Shown here one piece after another: positions 1 through 6,521 of a stretch of DNA of 12,103 nt. Below the pieces are notes generated by a model. The model was given only the letters and a program-made list of their open reading frames with translations. It had not been told where the DNA came from and did no database searches. A program made the translations under genes and the position numbers. The DNA lies in assembly GCA_913062655.1 (NCBI GenBank), contig CAJXXO010000052.1:1-12103 (forward strand), in the 5' to 3' direction. Source of the DNA: an uncultured Bacteroidota bacterium. Lineage in GTDB: Bacteria > Bacteroidota > Bacteroidia > Chitinophagales > S012-47. Within the stretch, counting starts at the first letter, position 1; each line of letters opens with the position of its first letter.

Positions 1-870
1 CTGCTCAGGATCGCTTTCGCGGAGCGTATTCGATTCTTCCAGGCTCATATTCTGTGGCCAGTAGCCGTTCAGCTCGTCATGCGCAGAAGTTTGATCAGTC
101 AAGGTATCAGGAGTGATATTTCTGTCGATCATCCGCTGCAGTAAGTCCACAATGTTGCATACCACACCAATGGACACCCGCTCCCCATTGGCCTTCGCTT
201 CCAGTGCCCGGTCAATGGCCGCGTCAATGTCTGTCATCTTCTCGTCCAGGTAGCGGGTTTCCATGCGCTTGTCAACCCGCCACTCTTCCATTTCTGCTAC
301 CAGCGCCACACCTTCATTCATGGTGATAGCCAATGGCTGAGCGCCACCCATACCGCCCAGGCCGGCTGTTACATTCAATTTGCCTTTCAAGGTGCCATTG
401 TAGTGCTTGTTGGCCAGCGACAGGTAGGTCTCATAGGTTCCCTGCACAATACCTTGCGATCCGATATAGATCCAGGAGCCGGCTGTCATCTGTCCGTACA
501 TCATCAGGCCTTTCTTCTCCAATTCGCGGAAGTGATCCCAATTGGCCCAATTGCCCACCAGGTTAGAATTGGCGATCAATACGCGAGGGGCATCTTTATG
601 CGAGCGAAGGATACCTACCGGCTTACCGCTTTGCACCAGTAATGTTTCATCTTCATTGAGGTCTTTCAGTGCTTTCACAATCAATTCGAAGGACGCCCAA
701 TTGCGGGCGGCCTTACCGCTACCGCCATACACGATCAGTTCTTCCGGCTTCTCGGCCACCTCGGGGTCGAGGTTGTTCATGAGCATGCGCAGCGCCCCTT
801 CCTGCACCCAGCCTTTGGTCTGCAAAGTTGTTCCAGTCGGGGCTTTGATCGTACGGGTAGTGGTAGACAT
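1..870 (-). CDS. hutU: Urocanate hydratase (urocanase), N-terminal 290 codons, cut by window edge
   Basis: Cytoplasmic NAD-dependent enzyme of histidine degradation; it hydrates urocanate to imidazolone propionate. The frame starts at an ATG at 870, runs leftward with no stop, and leaves the window in frame at base 1, so the C-terminal part (roughly half or more) is missing. Recognisable urocanase blocks are YGGSGK at residues 48-53, the glycine-rich NAD-binding stretch GLGGMGGAQPL at 170-180, and TDQTSAHDELNGY at 258-270. Their spacing agrees with ordinary bacterial urocanases, with no insertion seen. The upstream neighbour (beta-CASP nuclease) is on the same strand 70 bases away, but a TAnnTTTG-type motif in the gap suggests hutU has its own promoter. 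No other hut gene lies inside the window. Identity is based on family motifs recalled from known urocanases; no search was run. Confidence 0.95.
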   Translation of the reverse strand, partial: MSTTTRTIKAPTGTTLQTKGWVQEGALRMLMNNLDPEVAEKPEELIVYGGSGKAARNWASFELIVKALKDLNEDETLLVQSGKPVGILRSHKDAPRVLIANSNLVGNWANWDHFRELEKKGLMMYGQMTAGSWIYIGSQGIVQGTYETYLSLANKHYNGTLKGKLNVTAGLGGMGGAQPLAITMNEGVALVAEMEEWRVDKRMETRYLDEKMTDIDAAIDRALEAKANGERVSIGVVCNIVDLLQRMIDRNITPDTLTDQTSAHDELNGYWPQNMSLEESNTLRESDPEQ

Positions 871-891
871 AATGGTTGATTTATTTCGATG

Positions 892-899
892 CAAAATTA
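892..899 (-). promoter_or_regulatory. Bacteroidota-type -7 element for hutU
   Basis: The minus strand reads TAATTTTG, a full match to the Bacteroidota TAnnTTTG -7 consensus, 21 bases before the hutU ATG. No convincing TTG/TTTG element was found at the usual -33 distance; the nearest TTTG is about 30 bases further upstream, which is too far. The same motif occurs at nearly the same distance before the dipeptidyl peptidase gene, which raises confidence. Confidence 0.5.
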
Positions 900-940
900 C
901 GAAACACACCTGTACGACCGGAGTTGATTCAAATGTGCCT

Positions 941-2338
941 TTAATGCAAGTTGATCTGCTGCCCCAGTGAGGGTATTTCCACTTTACGTACACCGGTATC
1001 GAGCAGCCGTTCCCGAAATTTGAGTTGTACCTCATATTCGCCATGGACGAGGAACAACCGTTTGAGCTTGTTTCGGTCCTGGTTAGACAGGAAGTCTATC
1101 ATTTCTTCAAGGTCACCATGTGCGCTAAAGGTATCCATGATCTCAATGGAAGCCTTCACGGTCAGCTCATCGCCCATTAAATGAATAGTACGGGCTCCAT
1201 TTCGCAGTTTTTCGCCCAGTGTACCGGGTGCACAGAAGCCTACAATAAGTAAGGTACTGTTTGGATCTTCAATATGGTTGTGTAAGTGATGGCGTATTCG
1301 CCCACCTTCCATCATGCCCGCTGCACTGATGATTATGGCCGGTCCTTCCATCGTATTGAGCTGTTTGGAATATTCTGCGTCCCGGATATAGTGGAGATGG
1401 TTGAAGCCAAAAGGGTCAGGGTCAGTGTGCATGTAGGCTACCAAGTCTTCTCCAAAGCAATCGGGATGCATGCGGAATATCTCTGTAGCATTAATAGCCA
1501 ACGGACTATCTACAAAAACGGGTATTCTGGGCAGTCGACCTTCGTGCTCAAGCTGGTCGAGGAGATATACAATCTCCTGTGTACGGCCTACGCTGAATGC
1601 AGGAATCATAAGCTTACCCTTTTGCACTACACAGGTCTGCTGCACAATGGACAGGAGTCGTTCTTTTTCATCGACAGCCGTCTCGTGCAGCCGGTCACCA
1701 TAGGTGGCTTCACAGATCAGGTAATCACAGGCGGGCATATGCCTGGGGTCTTTCAATATTGGCCGATTGGGACGGCCAATGTCCCCGGTGAAGCCAATGA
1801 CTACCTTTTCGTCTGACAGGCGATGGTAGCGGATGGTCACGCTAGCAGAACCCAATATGTGACCATTGTCGCGGAAGAGCACTTCTACCTCTTCAAGTAG
1901 GGCGTACCATCTCCCAAAAGGTACCGTTACAAAGCGCTCCATACATACCTGCACATCGCGCACAGTATAAAGGGGCTTGGCATCCTTTACGGCACTGTAC
2001 TTATTCTCAAAGTAAGCATCCCTTTCCTGCAGGTAAGCGCTGTCGGTAAGCAGAATGGCACACAGGTCGCGTGTGGCAGGGGTACAATAGATGTCACCGG
2101 TAAACCCATCTTTCACCAGTTTGGGTAGCCGACCGGCATGGTCAATATGGGCATGGGAAAGGAGGACCGCATCAATAGCAGAGGGGTCAAAACCCCACTG
2201 TTCATTGAAGGTGCGCATGTCGGCTTCGGAGCCCTGATACATGCCACAGTCGAATAATAGCTGCCGGCCATCATCGAGGGTGAACAGATGGCAGCTACCG
2301 GTTACCGTTCGAGCAGCTCCATGGAAGGTGAGTTGCAT
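941..2338 (-). CDS. Beta-CASP metallo-beta-lactamase-fold nuclease (RNA-processing exonuclease family)
   Basis: A 465-residue MBL-fold hydrolase with a beta-CASP insertion and RNA-specificity C-terminus, resembling bacterial and archaeal homologues of CPSF73/Ysh1. Visible metal-site motifs are FDCG at 29-32, the HxHxDH motif HAHIDH at 62-67, His160 in GHILGSA, and Asp186 in FTGD. Beta-CASP motifs are Glu210 before TYGDR, PAFSVGRTQE at 246-255, GGRIRHHL at 345-352 and FSAHGD at 404-409; VHGE at 431-434 is near the end. All expected catalytic residues are present, so the enzyme looks active. No signal peptide is seen, so it should be cytoplasmic. Its likely role is RNA processing or decay, but the substrate cannot be told from sequence. 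No KH domain or other RNA-binding extension is visible. The next gene on this strand is hutU, with no evident functional link. The start at 2338 is preferred because MQLTFHGAARTVTGS is the family's typical beginning. Confidence 0.93.
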   Translation of the reverse strand: MQLTFHGAARTVTGSCHLFTLDDGRQLLFDCGMYQGSEADMRTFNEQWGFDPSAIDAVLLSHAHIDHAGRLPKLVKDGFTGDIYCTPATRDLCAILLTDSAYLQERDAYFENKYSAVKDAKPLYTVRDVQVCMERFVTVPFGRWYALLEEVEVLFRDNGHILGSASVTIRYHRLSDEKVVIGFTGDIGRPNRPILKDPRHMPACDYLICEATYGDRLHETAVDEKERLLSIVQQTCVVQKGKLMIPAFSVGRTQEIVYLLDQLEHEGRLPRIPVFVDSPLAINATEIFRMHPDCFGEDLVAYMHTDPDPFGFNHLHYIRDAEYSKQLNTMEGPAIIISAAGMMEGGRIRHHLHNHIEDPNSTLLIVGFCAPGTLGEKLRNGARTIHLMGDELTVKASIEIMDTFSAHGDLEEMIDFLSNQDRNKLKRLFLVHGEYEVQLKFRERLLDTGVRKVEIPSLGQQINLH

Positions 2339-2352
2339 AGCAGGATTTTACC

Positions 2353-2360
2353 TAAAGTTA
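2353..2360 (-). promoter_or_regulatory. Possible -7 element of the beta-CASP gene
   Basis: The minus strand reads TAACTTTA, one mismatch from TAnnTTTG, 14 bases before the ATG at 2338. A TTTTG lies 23 bases further upstream, at the outer limit of the usual spacing. If real, the leader would be only a few bases long. It sits downstream of the hairpin at 2394-2417 and would make this gene independent of that terminator. Confidence 0.3.
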
Positions 2361-2384
2361 CGGTATGCGCCTGCTAAACCCTAC

Positions 2385-2500
2385 AAAATAAAACCCCCGA
2401 CCGTGTCCGGTCGGGGGAAAACCATGAAAACGCTCATCAAAAAGCGAAATCTTCGTTCCTGTCAATGCAGGCTATCTTGTAGATCTAAGGAAGTATTCTG
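2385..2500 (-). ncRNA. Candidate small RNA or attenuated leader, about 110 nt
   Basis: A minus-strand stretch bounded upstream by a full TAnnTTTG match (2506-2513) and downstream by a strong intrinsic terminator (2394-2417 with its T-tract). The upstream gene has its own terminator at 2579-2601, so the segment could be a separate transcription unit. No convincing coding frame was found; the longest ATG frame noticed on this strand is about 18 codons and runs through the terminator. Short self-complementary pieces are present: TTCCT paired with AGGAA, CCTG with CAGG, and CGCT with AGCG. I do not recognise an Rfam family. Alternatively it is an untranslated leader for the beta-CASP gene that starts at 2338, with the hairpin as an attenuator. 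This is inference from the order promoter-like motif, non-coding stretch, terminator. Confidence 0.35.
2394..2417 (-). terminator. Strong GC-rich intrinsic terminator (minus strand)
   Basis: A perfect 9-bp inverted repeat, CCCCCGACC and GGTCGGGGG, with a 6-base loop. On the minus strand it is followed at once by TTTTATTTTG, a good U-tract. On the plus strand it is followed by As, so it works leftward only. It lies 55 bases upstream of the beta-CASP start and downstream of the TATATTTG motif at 2506-2513. It could end a short RNA, or act as a second terminator or attenuator. Confidence 0.85.
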
Positions 2501-2505
2501 GTGTC

Positions 2506-2513
2506 CAAATATA
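2506..2513 (-). promoter_or_regulatory. -7 element for the candidate small RNA or leader
   Basis: The minus strand reads TATATTTG, a full match to TAnnTTTG and identical to the motif before the dipeptidyl peptidase gene. Only a weak TTAG is found near the -33 position. It lies between two terminators, with no coding gene until 2338, and so marks a possible extra transcription start around 2499-2501. Confidence 0.4.
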
Positions 2514-2578
2514 TCCAACGAGGTTTGATTTTCTAACTAAACCCTCAACCCACTAATAAGTTCATGGCAAAAAAGAAA

Positions 2579-2601
2579 CCTCTATCCAAAGTGGATAGAG
2601 G
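2579..2601 (-). terminator. Intrinsic terminator of the peptide transporter gene
   Basis: A perfect 9-bp inverted repeat, CCTCTATCC and GGATAGAGG, with a 5-base loop. On the minus strand it is followed by TTTCTTTTTTG. It begins 24 bases after the transporter stop codon, the expected place for its terminator, and would close the proposed peptidase-transporter unit. Confidence 0.88.
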
Positions 2602-2625
2602 CCTTAATTTTCTATGGTTCATGCT

Positions 2626-4119
2626 TTATTTTACGCCATGCATCAATTTGTTGAGCGGCCGGGCCAAAATCATAAGTAGTAAGCTGATGCCAAGCAGGAC
2701 AAAGCCAATGGTGGAGAATACAGACGTATATTGCCCCAACTGATCGCCAAGGCTCAGCGCTTGCTGGCCATCCTCTGCACCGGTAAGTGCCGCAATCTGA
2801 CCTGCCAGGTAGTTGGCTATCGCAAAAGAGAGGAACCAACCGCCCATAGCAGTACCCGTCATCTTCTTGGGCGACAATTTTGTTACCATCGATAATCCAA
2901 TTGGTGATAAGAACAACTCACCCGTGGTGTGGAACAAGTACAAGAATACCAGCGTCAACAGGGGCACCTGGTAGGCTTCATTTACAAATTCACGTCCCAA
3001 TAAGGTAATCAAGAAGCCGATACCCAACTGCAGAATACCCAAGGCAAACTTCATGGGGATGCTGGGGTTGCGCCCAATTTTGCTCAGCTTCACCCACATA
3101 ACGGAAAAGATGGAGCCAAATAGGATGATAAAGAAGGGATTGAAGAATTGCGTCATGGAGGCCGGCATCTCCCAGCCTAATACCATACGGTCTACATTCC
3201 GGTCGGCAAAAAGCGTCAGCGAGGTACCCGCCTGCTCAAAGCACGCCCAGAAGACGATGTTGATGATCATAAACAACACCAAGGCAATCATACGATCCCG
3301 CCAAATGGTACCTTCCTTGGCACCGGCTGATATCAAGCTATAGGCTACTAATGCAAACAAGCCATAAAACATGTATTCCAGGATCTCATTGGTCTCAATG
3401 AGGAAGTACAAGACGGGAATAATCGCGATCGATCCCAAGATTACCAGGTGCCAGCGATTGATAGGGCCGAGTACGCCTTTTTTCATTTTCTCCGGATCGG
3501 GCACACCTGATACGTGGCTAAAAGTATTTTGCCCTAACACAAAGAAGAGAATACCCAGCAACATACCGATACCGGCCAGCCCGAATCCGTATTTAAAACC
3601 ATACGTCTCCCCCACAAAGGCGACAACCGTGGTAGCTAACAGGGCGCCAATGTTGATGCCAATATAGAAAATGGTAAAGCCCGAGTCTCGCCTGGGGTCA
3701 TCATCTTCGTATAGCTTACCTACAATGGAGGAAATGTTGGCCTTGAAGTAACCATTACCTACAATGATGGTACCCATACCCACCAAAAGCCAGGTCTCAT
3801 TACCACCAAGGATGAAGAATTCACCGATGGCCATCAGTAAACCACCCAGAATAACCGCCCACTTGTAGCCGATCAACTGGTCGGCTACACGACCACCCAA
3901 TACAGGTGCCGCGTACACAAGAGAGGTATAAGCTCCATAAATCAGAGCGGCTTCCGCATCGCCTTTCATCAGCGACTTCACCAAATACAGTGTCAACAGC
4001 ACGCGCATACCATAATAGCAGAAACGCTCCCACATTTCTGCCATAAAGAGCACGTACAGCCCTTTCGGATGGCCAGTCTTCACCGGTGTCCCCGGGCTGT
4101 CAGAAGGATTATTGCTCAT
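2626..4119 (-). CDS. POT/PTR-family proton-dependent di/tripeptide transporter
   Basis: A 497-residue inner-membrane transporter of the major facilitator superfamily, proton-dependent oligopeptide (POT) family, which imports di- and tripeptides with protons. Family signatures are visible: the proton-coupling ExxERFxYYG motif (EMWERFCYYG) at 28-37, GGRVADQLIGYKW at 75-87, GNGYFKANISSIVGKLY at 121-137, FTIFYIGINIGAL at 148-160, and the later FWxxFEQAGTSL block. Hydrophobic segments occur through the whole length, consistent with 12-14 helices. The start at 4119 gives a short polar N-terminal tail of about 19 residues before the first helix, normal for the family. The gene lies 93 bases downstream of a secreted dipeptidyl peptidase on the same strand and ends at a strong terminator, so the two probably work together: the peptidase makes dipeptides and this protein takes them up. 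The exact substrate range cannot be read from sequence. Confidence 0.95.
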   Translation of the reverse strand: MSNNPSDSPGTPVKTGHPKGLYVLFMAEMWERFCYYGMRVLLTLYLVKSLMKGDAEAALIYGAYTSLVYAAPVLGGRVADQLIGYKWAVILGGLLMAIGEFFILGGNETWLLVGMGTIIVGNGYFKANISSIVGKLYEDDDPRRDSGFTIFYIGINIGALLATTVVAFVGETYGFKYGFGLAGIGMLLGILFFVLGQNTFSHVSGVPDPEKMKKGVLGPINRWHLVILGSIAIIPVLYFLIETNEILEYMFYGLFALVAYSLISAGAKEGTIWRDRMIALVLFMIINIVFWACFEQAGTSLTLFADRNVDRMVLGWEMPASMTQFFNPFFIILFGSIFSVMWVKLSKIGRNPSIPMKFALGILQLGIGFLITLLGREFVNEAYQVPLLTLVFLYLFHTTGELFLSPIGLSMVTKLSPKKMTGTAMGGWFLSFAIANYLAGQIAALTGAEDGQQALSLGDQLGQYTSVFSTIGFVLLGISLLLMILARPLNKLMHGVK

Positions 4120-4142
4120 AGCGTTGTGTTAAGGTTGGGTTA

Positions 4143-4150
4143 GAAAAATA
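4143..4150 (-). promoter_or_regulatory. Possible -7 element of the peptide transporter gene
   Basis: The minus strand reads TATTTTTC, one mismatch from TAnnTTTG, 23 bases before the transporter ATG. This spacing is close to the 21-22 bases seen at hutU and the peptidase gene. No good -33 element is visible. The transporter may therefore be transcribed both from here and by read-through from the peptidase gene. Confidence 0.3.
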
Positions 4151-4212
4151 AAGGCAGCAAGTTATCATTTTTTTAAAAGGTGCAGCCTGCCATTTTACTG
4201 CATTATTTCTCT

Positions 4213-6402
4213 CTACAGGTTTTTCTGGATATAGTCTGTCATCTGCTTGTACAAGTGTAGCCGGGTAGTACTGCCGGGTATACCGTGGTTTTTATCGGGA
4301 TAGAAAAAGACATCAAACTGTTTGCCCGCTTCTACAAGCGCCCGGGTCAGTTCCACCGTATTTTGAAAGTGTACATTGTCATCACCGGTACCGTGGATCA
4401 AGAGAAACTTACCCCGCAAACCATCCACATAGTTGATCGGTGAGCCGGCCTCATAGCCATCCGGATTTTCCTGAGGCGTTTGCATAAAGCGCTCCGTGTA
4501 AATGGTATCATAAAACTTCCAGTGGGTCACCGGAGCCACAGCAATAGCCATTTTGAAAAGATCGGGTGCGCGGAAGAGGCAACCACTGGACATGTAGCCC
4601 CCGTAGCTCCAACCGAAAATACCGATCCGCTCCCCGTCTACGTAGGGCAGCTCTGCCAGGTACTGTGCTGCAGCAATTTGATCTTCCACTTCGATCACAC
4701 CTAAACGCTTGTACGTCACTTTCTTAAACGCCTCCCCTCTTGCGCCTGTACCCCGGTTGTCTACCGACACTACGATATATCCTAACTGGGTCAGGTACTG
4801 AAACCAGAAATCATTCCGGCTGGCCCAACGCTTCTGTACCGTTTGACTGCCCGGACCACCATACACAAACATAAAGACCGGATACGCCTGGCTGGGCTCA
4901 AAATCGGCCGGCTTCATCATCCAACCATTGAGTGGGGTACCATCCTCAAGGTCAAAGGAGAAAAACTCTTTCTCCACGAAGCCGAACGAATCGGTTGTAG
5001 CCTGGAGTGCTTCGTTGGTTTCCAGTAACCGCAGCTCCTCGCCCGTGTTGTCATACACCGCAAAGTGATAGGGCTGTGACGGGCTGGAATAAGTACGAAT
5101 GTAGTATTGCCTATCAGCGGAAAAGTCAGCATCATGCCATCCTTCTTCGCTGGTTAGCTGGCGCTTCTTCTTGCCTTTGAGGTTGATCCGGTACACATGC
5201 CGCTCCAAGGGCGACACCTCCGAGGATTGGTAGTACACCCAGCCCTTGTCCTCATCCACTCCATACAGCGCAGTAACATCCCAGGCACCGGCTGTTAGCT
5301 GCCGGTCAAGCGTGCCATCCATATTGAACAAGTATATGTGATGATATCCGTCTTGTTCACTTGTCCAGATAAACTGCTTGCCATTATCCAGAAAGGTAAG
5401 ATTGTCTGTAATGTCAATGTAAAATTCATTCTCTTCCGACATCAGGACATCTACCTCCTCTTTACGTACATCCACTGCCAACAGCTCCAGGCGATTTTGC
5501 AGACGATTCAGCTTCTGCACTACAAACAAATCCTCATCTGCTGTCCACTGCAACCGTGGAAAGTAATAGTCATCTCCGGTGGATAATCCAAAATCTTTGC
5601 CCTTTGCCTTTTTGGTATCAAAAGCGTGAATGGTGACGATGGCATTGTCTTCACCGGCTTTCGGATACTTGAAAGAATAATCACTTGGATACAGTTGCTG
5701 CTGGTACACGGGCATATCAAATTGCTTCACGCGGCTTTCATCAAAGCGCATGTAGGCAATGTATCGGCTGTCGGGCGACCACTCGAAAGCACGTGTTAGC
5801 TTTAGTTCTTCTTCATACACCCAGTCGGCCGCTCCATTAATGATGTAATTCCACTCGCCATCATCAGTCACCCGAACCACCTCACCAGTGGCGAGTAGGG
5901 TGTAAAACAGGTCGTTCTCCTGGACAAAAGCCACCTTGTTGCCATCAGGGGAAAAGGTAGCATACATTTGCTTGGCCCCTTCCGTGAGTGGGGTCAAGGT
6001 GCGGCTTTCCAAATCCATCACGTAGTAGTTGGCTTTGCTGGAATAGCGATAGATCGATTCTTCCTGCAGGGCAATGAGGGCCTTGGACATATCCGCGGAG
6101 AAAGAATAGGAAAAAAACGGGCTGGTGGGCTGTGGGTCAGCCTGTTGACGCAAGTCCGAGAACCGGATCAGGGTATCGATCAGCTCACCACTTTCATAGG
6201 CGTAGGAGGCTACATACGACTGCCTATTCTCTCGATCAAATACTAACTTGCTAAATGCCCCCCCTGTGGGCAGTGGCTGCTGGCCCCAAACATACTCGGG
6301 ACGAAAAGTACCTTTTACAAAGATGTCACTCAAGGTGATCGATTCTTGTGCTAGCACACTAAGGCTCCAAATAAGGAGACTGACAAACCCAATTGATTTC
6401 AT
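4213..6402 (-). CDS. Dipeptidyl peptidase IV (S9B prolyl oligopeptidase family), secreted
   Basis: A 729-residue serine peptidase that removes N-terminal dipeptides, typically X-Pro or X-Ala. Residues 1-18 form a signal peptide (MKSIGFVSLLIWSLSVLA, then QES), so it acts outside the cytoplasm; no lipobox Cys is seen. An eight-bladed-type beta-propeller fills about residues 40-480. It contains DWVYEEEL at 193-200, whose Glu pair binds the substrate N-terminus in DPP4 enzymes. The alpha/beta-hydrolase domain follows: oxyanion Tyr514 in YGGPGSQ, nucleophile Ser599 in GWSYGG (597-602), Asp674 in HGTGDDNVHFQ, and His706 in DKNHG. These match human DPP4 Tyr547, Ser630, Asp708 and His740, and length is typical, so it should be active. 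A peptide transporter lies directly downstream, suggesting peptide scavenging. A TATATTTG motif lies upstream, in the divergent spacer shared with the T9SS cargo gene. Confidence 0.96.
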   Translation of the reverse strand: MKSIGFVSLLIWSLSVLAQESITLSDIFVKGTFRPEYVWGQQPLPTGGAFSKLVFDRENRQSYVASYAYESGELIDTLIRFSDLRQQADPQPTSPFFSYSFSADMSKALIALQEESIYRYSSKANYYVMDLESRTLTPLTEGAKQMYATFSPDGNKVAFVQENDLFYTLLATGEVVRVTDDGEWNYIINGAADWVYEEELKLTRAFEWSPDSRYIAYMRFDESRVKQFDMPVYQQQLYPSDYSFKYPKAGEDNAIVTIHAFDTKKAKGKDFGLSTGDDYYFPRLQWTADEDLFVVQKLNRLQNRLELLAVDVRKEEVDVLMSEENEFYIDITDNLTFLDNGKQFIWTSEQDGYHHIYLFNMDGTLDRQLTAGAWDVTALYGVDEDKGWVYYQSSEVSPLERHVYRINLKGKKKRQLTSEEGWHDADFSADRQYYIRTYSSPSQPYHFAVYDNTGEELRLLETNEALQATTDSFGFVEKEFFSFDLEDGTPLNGWMMKPADFEPSQAYPVFMFVYGGPGSQTVQKRWASRNDFWFQYLTQLGYIVVSVDNRGTGARGEAFKKVTYKRLGVIEVEDQIAAAQYLAELPYVDGERIGIFGWSYGGYMSSGCLFRAPDLFKMAIAVAPVTHWKFYDTIYTERFMQTPQENPDGYEAGSPINYVDGLRGKFLLIHGTGDDNVHFQNTVELTRALVEAGKQFDVFFYPDKNHGIPGSTTRLHLYKQMTDYIQKNL

Positions 6403-6424
6403 ACGCGTTTAGAAATTAGCCGCT

Positions 6425-6432
6425 CAAATATA
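6425..6432 (-). promoter_or_regulatory. Bacteroidota-type promoter of the dipeptidyl peptidase gene
   Basis: The minus strand reads TATATTTG, a full match to TAnnTTTG, 22 bases before the ATG at 6402. A TTAC sits about 20 bases further upstream in the -33 position, a partial match to the TTG-type element. It probably drives the peptidase and, by read-through, the transporter. Confidence 0.6.
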
Positions 6433-6509
6433 AAAGATTCATACACGAGCCTGTAATGCACAACAAGTATTCCAATAGCCATCTGCTGCCTTACGAGGCG
6501 TGCATTTTG

Positions 6510-6517
6510 TATCTTTC
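6510..6517 (+). promoter_or_regulatory. Possible -7 element of the T9SS cargo gene
   Basis: The plus strand reads TATCTTTC, one mismatch from TAnnTTTG, only 4 bases before the preferred ATG at 6522. If used, the mRNA would be leaderless or nearly so. No good -33 element is seen; a TTAC at 6491 lies 15 bases upstream, slightly too close. Confidence 0.3.
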
Positions 6518-6521
6518 TACC

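Noticed and set aside
542..970. A 142-codon plus-strand open frame
   Set aside because: It is antisense to hutU, crosses the hutU promoter region and enters the nuclease gene; hutU is the real gene here.
1286..1816. A 176-codon open frame on the plus strand
   Set aside because: It lies fully antisense to the beta-CASP nuclease, whose catalytic motifs are all intact, and its translation resembles no family I know.
2241..2528. A 95-codon plus-strand open frame reaching into the intergenic region
   Set aside because: It begins antisense to the nuclease and reads through the terminator hairpin at 2394-2417; no promoter or family resemblance was seen.
4175..4196. Imperfect inverted repeat between the peptidase and transporter genes, considered as a terminator
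   Set aside because: Pairing needs mismatches and bulges, and only four Ts follow on the minus strand before a run of As, so it is not convincing as a terminator.
6456..6521. Upstream in-frame ATG as the start of the T9SS cargo gene
   Set aside because: Using it would bury the signal peptide behind 22 polar residues; the ATG at 6522 gives a normal secretion signal.
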